Shown here: positions 34,629 to 42,332 of the stretch, in pieces | How positions within the stretch are numbered: position 1 is the stretch's first letter | How the letters are laid out: the number at the start of each line of letters is the position of its first letter | Origin: Burkholderiales bacterium | Lineage (GTDB): Bacteria; Pseudomonadota; Gammaproteobacteria; Burkholderiales; Burkholderiaceae_C | Length of the DNA: 64,000 bases | Assembly: GCA_016703325.1 (NCBI GenBank) | Contig: JADJCH010000062.1 | Coordinates: forward strand, 186,001 to 250,000 | Direction of reading: 5' to 3' | Notes under the pieces: generated by a model | Database searches by the model: none | Told to the model about the DNA's origin: nothing | What the model saw: only the letters and a program-made list of their open reading frames with translations | Program-made: the position numbers and the translations under genes

Positions 34629-34702
34629 GTACGCGCTCGCCCATCGCCCCTCGCCCATCGCCCGACCCACCTCGTCAGACCGAACACCCCAGGAGCCCAC
34701 GC

Positions 34703-36868
34703 ATGCAGATCATCACCGCCGACCAGGCCGGCGCCCTCATCCCGGACCGCGCCACGATCTTCCTCGGCGGATTGGGCATGGGCGGCCTGGCTGAGGAGGT
34801 GCTGCAGGGGCTGGAGCGGCAGTTCCTCGCCACCGGCCACCCGCAGCAGCTCACCACCTGGGCCTGCGGCGCGATCGGCAACTCGGGCGACGGCGGCATG
34901 AAGCACTTCGCCCACAAGGGGCTGATCCACCGCGTCATCGCCGGCCACTTCGGCCAGACCGGGCCGGAGATGATGAGGATGGTCCAGGCCGGGGAGGTGC
35001 AGGCCTACAACTTCCCGCAGGGCTCGATCTCGCAGCTCACGCGCCACATTGCCGCCCGCACCCCCGGCCTGCTGACCCAGGTGGGCCTGCGCACCTTCGT
35101 CGACCCGCGCTTTGAGGGCGGCAAGATGAACGCTGCCTCCACCGAGGACCTGGTCAAGCTGGTCGAGTTCAACGGCGAGGAGTGGCTGCACTACCCGACG
35201 CCGGTGATCGACGTGGGCATCATCCGCGGCACGCTGGCCGACGAAAACGGCAACATCAGCATGGACAAGGAGGGTGCGCTGCTGGAGCAGCTGGCCATCG
35301 CCCAGTCCGCGCGGCGCTGCGGCGGCATCGTGATCTGCCAGGTCGAGCGCATCGTCGAGGCCGGCTCCATCCACCCCAAACGCGTCAGGGTGCCGGGCTG
35401 CCTGGTGGACTACGTGGTGGTGGCCACCCGGCCCGAGAACCACATGCAGACCATCTCGACGGTCTACAACCCCTCCTTCAGCGGCGATGTGAAGATCCCG
35501 CTCGGCCACCTGGAACCGCTGCCGCTGGACGAGCGCAAGGTGATCGCCCGCCGCGCCGCGATGGAGCTGCGCCCCGGCGCCATCACCAACCTGGGCATCG
35601 GCATCCCGGCCGGCATGCCGGCGGTGGCGGCCGAGGAGGGCATCGCCGACCTGCTCACGTTGTCCGTCGAGTCCGGTGTCACCGGCGGCCTGCCGGCCCA
35701 GGGCGGCGACTTCAGTCAGGCCTACAACCCGGAGTCGATGGTCGAGCAGAGTGCGCAGTTCGACTTCTACGACGGCGGCGGGCTGGACTACAGCTTCCTC
35801 GGCCTGGCGCAGGCGGACGCGCACGGCAACATCAACGTCAGCAAGTTCAGCGGCCGGCCGGTGGGCTGCGGCGGCTTCATCAACATCACCCGCTCGACGA
35901 AGAACCTGGTGTTCTGCGGCACCTTCACCGCGGGCGGGCTCAAGCTGGCCATCGGCGACGGAAAACTCACCATCCTGCAGGAAGGCCGCTCCAAGAAGTT
36001 CATCACCCAGGTCGAGCAGGTCACGTTCAACGGCGAGGACGCCGCCCAGCGCCGCCAGAACGTCGTCTTCGTCACCGAACGCGCCGTCTTCCACCTGCGC
36101 GAGGAAGGCCTGGAGCTGACCGAGATCGCCCCCGGCGTGGACCTGCAGCGCGACGTGCTGGCGCACATGGACTTCCAGCCCATCGTGCGCGACGTGAAGC
36201 CGATGGACGCCGGCCTGTTCCGCGAGACCTGGGGCGGCCTGGTCGACATCGTGCGCCGCGCCCCCCTCCGCCCATCCCGGCCACTGATCCCTCATCCTTC
36301 TAGCGCGCCTTTGGCGCACGGAGCCCCGCATGCAAGTCATCACCGCCGACCAGGTCGGCCCGCTGATCCCCGACCACGCCACCATCTTCCTGGGCGGCCT
36401 GGCCGTGACCAGCCTGCCCGAGGAGATCCTGCAGGGCCTGGAGCGCCACTTCCTGGCCACCGGCCACCCGCAAATGGTGTCCACCTGGGCCTGCGGCGCG
36501 GTGGGCAACTCCGGCGAGGCGGGCATGAAGCACTTCGCGCACAAGGGGATGATCAAGCGCGTCATTGCCGGCCACTTCGGCCAGACCGGCAAGGAGATGA
36601 TGAAGATGGTCTTCGACGGCGAGGTCGAGGCCTACAACTTCCCGCAGGGCTCGCTGTCGCACCTGACGCGCCAGATCGCCAACAAGTCGCCCGGCCTGCT
36701 CACGCAGGTGGGCCTGGGCACCTTCGTCGACCCGCGCCTGGAAGGCGGCAAGATGAACGCCGCCTCCACCGAGGACCTCGTCAAGGTGGTGGAGTTCGAC
36801 GGCCAGGAGTGGCTCTTCTACCGCTCGCCGAAGATCGACGTGGCCATCATCCGCGGCACGGTCTGTGA
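34703..36868 (+). CDS. Acyl-CoA:acetate/3-ketoacid CoA-transferase, copy 1, with lost stop
   Basis: The first about 520 residues are a fused alpha-beta family I CoA-transferase: the alpha half has FLGGLGMGGLAEEVLQGLER and GGKMNAASTEDLV, the beta half LGIGIPAGMPAVAAEEG, the ESGV motif expected to hold the catalytic Glu, and QFDFYDGGGLDYSFLGLAQ. Homology to copy 2 ends near 36255 (ETWGGLVDIV). The frame then stays open for about 600 bases through copy 2 in the wrong frame, giving a proline/arginine-rich tail. One base lost from the C-run at 36261-36266 would bring in TGA at 36285-36287. So the true protein probably ends near 36287. Confidence 0.85.
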   Translation: MQIITADQAGALIPDRATIFLGGLGMGGLAEEVLQGLERQFLATGHPQQLTTWACGAIGNSGDGGMKHFAHKGLIHRVIAGHFGQTGPEMMRMVQAGEVQAYNFPQGSISQLTRHIAARTPGLLTQVGLRTFVDPRFEGGKMNAASTEDLVKLVEFNGEEWLHYPTPVIDVGIIRGTLADENGNISMDKEGALLEQLAIAQSARRCGGIVICQVERIVEAGSIHPKRVRVPGCLVDYVVVATRPENHMQTISTVYNPSFSGDVKIPLGHLEPLPLDERKVIARRAAMELRPGAITNLGIGIPAGMPAVAAEEGIADLLTLSVESGVTGGLPAQGGDFSQAYNPESMVEQSAQFDFYDGGGLDYSFLGLAQADAHGNINVSKFSGRPVGCGGFINITRSTKNLVFCGTFTAGGLKLAIGDGKLTILQEGRSKKFITQVEQVTFNGEDAAQRRQNVVFVTERAVFHLREEGLELTEIAPGVDLQRDVLAHMDFQPIVRDVKPMDAGLFRETWGGLVDIVRRAPLRPSRPLIPHPSSAPLAHGAPHASHHRRPGRPADPRPRHHLPGRPGRDQPARGDPAGPGAPLPGHRPPANGVHLGLRRGGQLRRGGHEALRAQGDDQARHCRPLRPDRQGDDEDGLRRRGRGLQLPAGLAVAPDAPDRQQVARPAHAGGPGHLRRPAPGRRQDERRLHRGPRQGGGVRRPGVALLPLAEDRRGHHPRHGL

Positions 36869-37889
36869 CGAGAACGGCAACCTCACGCTGGACAAGGAGG
36901 GCGTGCTGCTGGAGCAGCTCTCCATCGCGCAGGCCGCCAAACGCTGGGGCGGCGTGGTGATCTGCCAGGTCGAGCAGATCGTGCAGAACGGCAGCCTGCA
37001 CCCCAAGGCGGTGAAGGTGCCCGGCTTCCTGATCGACTACGTGGTGGTGGCACAGCCCGAGAACCACATGCAGAGCATCACCACCCAGTACAACCCGGCG
37101 CTGTGCGGCAACATCCGCGTGCCGCTGGGCCACCTGGAGCCGATGCTGCTGGACGAACGCAAGGTGATCGCCCGCCGCGCCGCGATGGAAGTGCGCCCCG
37201 GCGCCATCACCAACCTGGGCATCGGCATCCCGGCGGGCATCCCCACCGTGGCGGCCGAGGAGGGTGTGTCCGACCTGCTCAAGCTGTCGATCGAGTCCGG
37301 CGTCAACGGCGGCGTGCCCGCGCAGCTGGGCGACTTCGGCCTGGCCTACAACCCGGAGTCGATCATCGAGCAGAGCTTCCAGTTCGACTTCTACGACGGC
37401 GGCGGACTGAGCGCCAGCTTCCTCGGCCTGGCGCAGGTGGACCACCACGGCAACGTCAACGTCAGCAAGTTCAGCGGCCGCCCGGTGGGCTGCGGCGGCT
37501 TCATCAACATCACCCGCTCCACCAAGAACCTGGTGTTCTGCGGCAGCTTCACCGCCGGCGGCGTGGAACTGAAGATCGGCGGCGGCAAGCTGGAGATCGT
37601 CAAGGAAGGCCGCAACAAGAAGTTCATCGACCGCGTCGAGCAGGTCACCTTCAACGGCCACGACGCCGCGCTGCGCGAGCAGAACGTCATCTTCATCACC
37701 GAGCGCGCGGTGTTCCACCTGCGCGAAGACGGCCTGGAGCTGACCGAAATCGCCCCCGGCATCGACCTGGAGCGCGACGTGCTGGCGCACATGGCCTTCA
37801 AGCCCATCATCAAGGACGTGAAGATCATGGACCCGGGCATCTTCAGCGAGACCTGGGGCGGCCTGGCTGCTGCGGTCAACGCGCACTGA
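36330..37889 (+). CDS. Acyl-CoA:acetate/3-ketoacid CoA-transferase, copy 2
   Basis: 519 residues, a fused alpha-beta CoA-transferase and clear paralogue of the gene before it: the same blocks recur in order (FLGGLAVTSLPEEILQGLER, GGKMNAASTEDLV, IGIPAGIPTVAAEEG, SIESGVNGG, QFDFYDGGGLSASFLGLAQ). It ends normally with ETWGGLAAAVNAH and a stop, which shows where copy 1 should have ended. It would move CoA between an aromatic or 3-keto acid and acetate/succinate, saving ATP. Starts MQVITADQVGPLI at the ATG 36330. Two diverged copies suggest different substrates. Confidence 0.92.
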   Translation: MQVITADQVGPLIPDHATIFLGGLAVTSLPEEILQGLERHFLATGHPQMVSTWACGAVGNSGEAGMKHFAHKGMIKRVIAGHFGQTGKEMMKMVFDGEVEAYNFPQGSLSHLTRQIANKSPGLLTQVGLGTFVDPRLEGGKMNAASTEDLVKVVEFDGQEWLFYRSPKIDVAIIRGTVCDENGNLTLDKEGVLLEQLSIAQAAKRWGGVVICQVEQIVQNGSLHPKAVKVPGFLIDYVVVAQPENHMQSITTQYNPALCGNIRVPLGHLEPMLLDERKVIARRAAMEVRPGAITNLGIGIPAGIPTVAAEEGVSDLLKLSIESGVNGGVPAQLGDFGLAYNPESIIEQSFQFDFYDGGGLSASFLGLAQVDHHGNVNVSKFSGRPVGCGGFINITRSTKNLVFCGSFTAGGVELKIGGGKLEIVKEGRNKKFIDRVEQVTFNGHDAALREQNVIFITERAVFHLREDGLELTEIAPGIDLERDVLAHMAFKPIIKDVKIMDPGIFSETWGGLAAAVNAH

Positions 37890-38089
37890 TCGCCCACCCC
37901 CGTTGCGGCTTACGCCGTCCCACGCCTACGCTGATCTGCGGCGGTTCGCGAGGCGACCGTCCCTGCGCAGGCAGGGCCCGTCGTCCACACTCACCCCCCT
38001 CAAGGGGGCGCAACCAGCGGACCGGCAAAGCCGGATCCGCGGTTGCCGCTCGCTGACCGCTGCAGCCCTGCACAGACCGGAGACACCCC

Positions 38090-39328
38090 ATGGCCTTCGC
38101 TGCCACCTTTGACGACATCTGGCTGGTCGACGGCGTCCGCACCCCCTTCGTGGACTACTGCGGCGCCTTCGGCAACCTTTCCGCCACCGACCTGGGCATC
38201 AAGGTCGCCCGCGAAGTGATTGCCCGCAGCGGCCTGCCGGCCGCCGACATCGGCTCCGTGATCACCGGCTCGATGGCGCCGTCGGACTTCGACGTCTTCT
38301 GCCTGCCCCGCCACGTCGGCCTCTACGCCGGCGTGCCGGTGGAGGTGCCGGCCATCATGGCGCAGCGCATCTGCGGCACCGGCTTCGAGCTGTTCCGCCA
38401 GGCCGCCGACCAGATCAGCCTGGGCTACGCCGACAGCGCGCTGGTGGTCGGCGCCGAGTCGATGACGCGCAACCCGATCGCCGCCTTCACCCACCGCACC
38501 GGCTTCAAGCTCGGCGCCGAGGTGGGCTTCAAGGACTTCATGTGGGAGGCGCTGATCGACCCGGCCCCGGGCATCGACATGATCGCCACCGCCGAGAACC
38601 TGGCGAAGAAATACGGCATCACCCGCGAGGAGGTCGACGCCTTCGCCGCCCAGTCCTTCGCCCGCGCCCTGGCCGCCCAAGCCGAAGGCCGCCTGGCCGC
38701 CGAGATCTGCCCGGTGGCCAGCGAGCGCTTCGAGCTGCCCGGCTACGCCACCCGCGGCCTCCAGATCCCGTCCAAGATCGGCACGGTCAGCGCCGACACC
38801 CACCCACGCCCCTCCCCCATCGAGGCCTTGGCCAAGCTGCGCGCCGTACACCCCGGCGGCGTGCAGACCGCCGGCAACAGCGCCGCACTGGTGGATGGCG
38901 CCGCCGCGGCCGTCGTGGCCCGCGGCAAGCTGGTGCGCGACCGCAGCCTGCAACCGCTCGCCCGCATCGCCGCCGCCGCCGCGGTCGGCGTGCCGCCGGA
39001 AATCATGGGCATCGGCCCCGCCCCCGCCATCCGCGCCCTGCTCGCCAAGGCCGGCCTGACGCTGGCCGACATCGACCTCATCGAAATCAACGAAGCCCAG
39101 GGCGCCCAGCTCCTGGCCTGCGAACGCGAACTCGGCCTGGACCGCGACAAACTCAACGTCAACGGCGGCGCCATCGCCCTCGGCCACCCGCTGGCCGCCA
39201 CCGGCGTGCGCCTGACGATCACGGTGGCCAAGGAACTGCAGCGGCGTGGGGCGCGCTGGGGGATTGCCTCGGCCTGCGTGGGTGGGGGGCAGGGGATGGC
39301 GGTGTTGGTGGAGAACGTGAGGAGTTGA
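38090..39328 (+). CDS. Thiolase (acetyl-CoA C-acyltransferase)
   Basis: 412 residues, a canonical degradative/biosynthetic thiolase. The nucleophile Cys is in QRICGTGFELFRQA (about 91), INEAQGAQLLACERELGL precedes NVNGGAIALGHPLAATG (active-site His), and SACVGGGQGMAVLVENV carries the second Cys. It differs from the first thiolase in the cluster, so the operon holds two types. Its last about 70 codons are found again, diverged, at 39940-40162. About 200 bases of leader separate it from copy 2 of the CoA-transferase. Confidence 0.93.
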   Translation: MAFAATFDDIWLVDGVRTPFVDYCGAFGNLSATDLGIKVAREVIARSGLPAADIGSVITGSMAPSDFDVFCLPRHVGLYAGVPVEVPAIMAQRICGTGFELFRQAADQISLGYADSALVVGAESMTRNPIAAFTHRTGFKLGAEVGFKDFMWEALIDPAPGIDMIATAENLAKKYGITREEVDAFAAQSFARALAAQAEGRLAAEICPVASERFELPGYATRGLQIPSKIGTVSADTHPRPSPIEALAKLRAVHPGGVQTAGNSAALVDGAAAAVVARGKLVRDRSLQPLARIAAAAAVGVPPEIMGIGPAPAIRALLAKAGLTLADIDLIEINEAQGAQLLACERELGLDRDKLNVNGGAIALGHPLAATGVRLTITVAKELQRRGARWGIASACVGGGQGMAVLVENVRS

Positions 39329-39369
39329 AGGCGTAAGCGACGGTGTGACGCCCTGCCCCCGCCTCAGTC

Positions 39370-39570
39370 TTGGCTTTGCTCTGGCTTGATGGTCACGCAA
39401 AGGGCACTAAGCTTGATTTCGGGCCCGGCGACCGGGTGTGCTTCGGCCGCGACGGCGACGTGCTGGTCATCCTGTTGGCTGGTGGGACGAAGAAGCGGCA
39501 GCAGCGCGACATCGAAGCGGCGCAGGCCCGTTGGGCGAGCTACAAGTTGCGCAAACGATCGGCGAGGTGA
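39370..39570 (+). pseudogene. HigB/RelE-type toxin fragment (N-terminus missing)
   Basis: 66 residues in frame from a TTG; only the C-terminal part matches the RelE/HigB 'addiction module killer' family: LDFGPGDRVCFGRDGDVLVI, LLAGGTKKRQQRDIEAAQ. Full toxins have about 100 residues, with 35-40 more before this point. The missing part coincides with the region just after the thiolase stop, so the gene was probably cut during the rearrangement that created the thiolase duplication. Likely inactive. Confidence 0.7.
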
Positions 39571-39573
39571 ACC

Positions 39574-39894
39574 ATGGCTCTGACACGTGACTTCAAGGCA
39601 ACGGTGCTGGCCCGCGTCCAGGCCGACCCGGCATTCCGCGATGCCCTGCTCAAGGAGGGTGTCGAGACCTTGCTTTCCGGCGACGTGGACAGCGGCAAGG
39701 CGATCCTGCGTGACTACATCAAGGCAACGGTCGGCTTCGAGCAACTGGGCGCCGAGACCGGCTCATCGCCGAAGAGCCTGATCCGCATGTTCGGCCCGAC
39801 CGGCAACCCGCAAGCGCGCAACCTGTTCAACGTCATCAGCCACCTGCAACGTCATGCCGGACTGACCCTGCAGGTGACGGCACGGCCGCAGTGA
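39574..39894 (+). CDS. HigA-type antitoxin / XRE-like regulator
   Basis: 106 residues, complete, three bases after the toxin fragment. It has MALTRDFKATVLARVQADPA and the helix-turn-helix region FEQLGAETGSSPKSLIRMFG with a conserved NPQARNLFNVISHLQR tail, as in the COG3636 antitoxins that follow HigB-type toxins. It would neutralise the toxin and repress the pair. The partner here looks truncated, so this may be an orphan that protects against related toxins. Confidence 0.85.
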   Translation: MALTRDFKATVLARVQADPAFRDALLKEGVETLLSGDVDSGKAILRDYIKATVGFEQLGAETGSSPKSLIRMFGPTGNPQARNLFNVISHLQRHAGLTLQVTARPQ

Positions 39895-39939
39895 TCTGGA
39901 GATCGGTGACATCCACCATGGGTTCCGCTACCGACCTTG

Positions 39940-40162
39940 TCCAGCCTGCGAGAGAACACTCGGTCTGGACCGCGACTCACTCAACGTCAACGGCGGCGCC
40001 ATCGCGCCGGGCCACCCGCTGGCTTCGACCAGCGTGCGGCTGACGATCACCGTGGCGAAGGAACTCCAACGCCGTGGCGCCCGCTGGGGGATTGCCTCCG
40101 CCTGCGTGGGTGGGGGGCAGGGGATGGCGTTACTGGTGGAGAACGTGGTCGGGTACGCCTGA
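39940..40162 (+). pseudogene. Detached thiolase 3' end (diverged duplicate)
   Basis: The frame reads LGLDRDSLNVNGGAIAPGHP, then LASTSVRLTITVAKELQRRG and SACVGGGQGMALLVENVV before a stop at 40160-40162. It repeats the last about 70 codons of the thiolase ending at 39328 with scattered changes, including loss of the GHPLAATG form. No start or N-terminal part remains. It is therefore a remnant of a second thiolase gene or of the original host copy, and it marks the left edge of the defence island. Confidence 0.9.
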
Positions 40163-40351
40163 CTGAGCCGATCATCTGGCAAGCTCGGTGGCGGCTGTTG
40201 CCGGGCGGCTCTTCCGTCTGGGAAATGAGGCGTTGCAGGGGGACGTGCGCTGCGCTGTTGCCGACGAAGACCCGCCTTCGCGCACGCGATGGCGAAGTGC
40301 ATTCCGCAGCGAGCTGGCTATCGGTGCACGATGCTGGCAGTCGCACGAAAA

Positions 40352-40366
40352 AGCACGGAAAGTGCT
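40352..40366. promoter_or_regulatory. Inverted repeat upstream of the defence operon
   Basis: AGCAC GGAAA GTGCT, a perfect 5-base dyad, about 90 bases before the first gene of the three-gene operon. A -10-like TATGAT follows at 40413-40418, without a good -35. It may be an operator; evidence is the symmetry and position only. The rest of 40163-40454 shows no gene. Confidence 0.3.
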
Positions 40367-40454
40367 CGGTCAACTCACTGAAGTGCAGACCTCTGTCGTC
40401 CTGTCACGCGAATATGATCAAGCGAAAGCAGATGATCAGATTCGGAGGGGCTCG

Positions 40455-42332
40455 ATGCCAGCGAACATCAATAGCCACGTTGCACGCCTGCACCGCTTCC
40501 TGCCGTTCAGCGCGGCGCACGACCAGATCTACGAGGAGTATCAGACTGGCGAGGACAATCTCGATCTTTCCACCGTTGCAATTTCGTATGCCGCAGACGC
40601 GATAAGGGCGGGCGCGCGATGCGTCATCCTCACCGGAGACGCGGGTCACGGAAAGACTCACATGTGCCGCCGGCTGATTGAGGCTGGCCTACTTGGCCAT
40701 GCTCCGGATCGAGCTAGGCAGTACCTTCTGGAAAGCTGTGACGGCAGCGCCGCGATTCCGCCGGCCAGCGGCACGGATAGTGTGGCTCTGCGGATCCACA
40801 AGGATCTCTCCGAGATCCAGCCTCCGTCCAGGGCAGCGGGGCTCATTGAAGAGTCCGGCACACGTCCAGGTGAAGCGCTCGTTGTCTGTGCAAACGAAGG
40901 CAGGCTCAGAGCCATCATCAGCTCAGAAGGCGCCGGTCCGATATGCCTGGCAACTAGCGAACTTCTCAAGCTGTCCTTCGAGCGAGGAGTCACAGCCACC
41001 AGTGATGCAAGGATTCACGTTGTCAATCTCAACTACCAGTCGGTGGCTGCGCAGTCAGGCGCGAAGCACGGCAGCCTCCTGAAACGAGTTCTGGCCAGCT
41101 GGGTCGGAGATGGGCGCAGGTGGGGCGAGCGCTCTTGCGGCACGTGTGTTCACGAGCCCGTCTGTCCGATACGTCGCAACCGCTCACTGCTGGCGGAACA
41201 GGGGGCGGCATCCGAGCTGCGCCTCAAGCGACTGGAGGAAGTGTTCGAGGTGCTTGAGCGACTCGGGCATGTCGTGACGATCCGAGAAATGTTGATGCTG
41301 GTGTCGTACCTGATCACCGGTGGAATGACATGCGCCGATGTGGACAAGCGCCTCGCCGGCGGCAGCCACAGGACCGGCTGGCAGCATGCCTGGGCTTTCT
41401 ACAACCTTCTGTTCCGATCTCCTCCGAACCTTCCGACCGATCGGACCGACAAGGGTATTCCGGTGCTCGCCGCGCTCAGGCGTCTGGACCCTGGCGCGGT
41501 TGCTGTCCGGCGAGTGGACGAAAAGATCCTCAATCGTGGCGAGGTCTTCGAACCTGGCCAGCAGGATCTGCAGTTCCTTGCCGGCGCAGGAAGCCGCGTC
41601 ACTGTGGTCGATGCCGCGCTTGGCATCGACGACTTCAACGGGAATCCCCAGACCCGCGCAGAGATGGCCCGTGAGGCTGAAGCGACGGGCCTCGCTGTTG
41701 CTGCTCTGAGGCGTCGTGCCTTCTTCGACGATGTCGAGCGGGCCGGAAGCGTGATGGCCAAGCTCGGCTTCAAGTACGGTGACGTGTTCCTCAAGCTACT
41801 GGAGGGTCGCCTGCAGCCGCACGAGCGCGTCCGGATCAAGAACATCATCATTGCTGGCCTGCACGCCATCCAGGGACTGCGAATCGGAAGGACGGAGACC
41901 ATGCTTTATCTGGTCGATCCGGCTTTCGGGAAGGCAAGCGCGGACGCGGCTATCGTTGCTCGCCAGATCCCTAGCAGCCGTGTGAATCTCCAGCCAGCGA
42001 GCTCAGCATGGCTTGGTGGGCCGGATCCGCGGTGGTTCATGCCACGCTCGGTCGACTGGATCGACAGGAGTGTCATCCTTCGTGTTGATGAGCGACTTGG
42101 TGTACTGAAAGATCTTCCGCTCGATCTTCTCTCGTTTGAGTGCGTCGCTCGCGCAGCGTCGGGCTATGTCAGCGAGGAGTTCTATGCCAACGAGATTCGT
42201 CGGGTGAGAACCTTCCTTGGCCAGCTTGCGGAAGGCGCGACGGAGGACTCGGCGCAGATCACCGTCTTCATGCGTGGTCAGCTGCAGAACGTCTCCCTTG
42301 ATCAGGGAGTCATTCAGGTCGGAGGAGAGTGA
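40455..42332 (+). CDS. P-loop ATPase, DptF-like first gene of the defence operon
   Basis: 625 residues. The ATG at 40455 has GGAGGGG five bases before it; the open frame starts earlier (GTG 40188), but those codons lie in remnant sequence. Walker A is GDAGHGKTH at residues 61-69, close to the N-terminus after a segment CRR-free but rich in His/Tyr. A three-cysteine knuckle C-x2-C-x6-C (residues 228, 231, 238; CGTCVHEPVC) lies near the end of the ATPase part and may bind metal. The C-terminal 300 residues are unrecognised. Position and size suggest a DptF-type restriction ATPase. The stop overlaps the next ATG (TGATG). Confidence 0.7.
   Translation: MPANINSHVARLHRFLPFSAAHDQIYEEYQTGEDNLDLSTVAISYAADAIRAGARCVILTGDAGHGKTHMCRRLIEAGLLGHAPDRARQYLLESCDGSAAIPPASGTDSVALRIHKDLSEIQPPSRAAGLIEESGTRPGEALVVCANEGRLRAIISSEGAGPICLATSELLKLSFERGVTATSDARIHVVNLNYQSVAAQSGAKHGSLLKRVLASWVGDGRRWGERSCGTCVHEPVCPIRRNRSLLAEQGAASELRLKRLEEVFEVLERLGHVVTIREMLMLVSYLITGGMTCADVDKRLAGGSHRTGWQHAWAFYNLLFRSPPNLPTDRTDKGIPVLAALRRLDPGAVAVRRVDEKILNRGEVFEPGQQDLQFLAGAGSRVTVVDAALGIDDFNGNPQTRAEMAREAEATGLAVAALRRRAFFDDVERAGSVMAKLGFKYGDVFLKLLEGRLQPHERVRIKNIIIAGLHAIQGLRIGRTETMLYLVDPAFGKASADAAIVARQIPSSRVNLQPASSAWLGGPDPRWFMPRSVDWIDRSVILRVDERLGVLKDLPLDLLSFECVARAASGYVSEEFYANEIRRVRTFLGQLAEGATEDSAQITVFMRGQLQNVSLDQGVIQVGGE

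Noticed and set aside
34475..36592. 705-codon minus-strand frame over CoA-transferase copy 1
   Set aside because: Antisense shadow of a conserved enzyme; no recognisable domain.
40188..40454. Upstream extension of the first defence gene to a GTG at 40188
   Set aside because: The strong ribosome-binding site is before 40455, and the extra 89 codons have the look of the degenerate sequence after the thiolase remnant.
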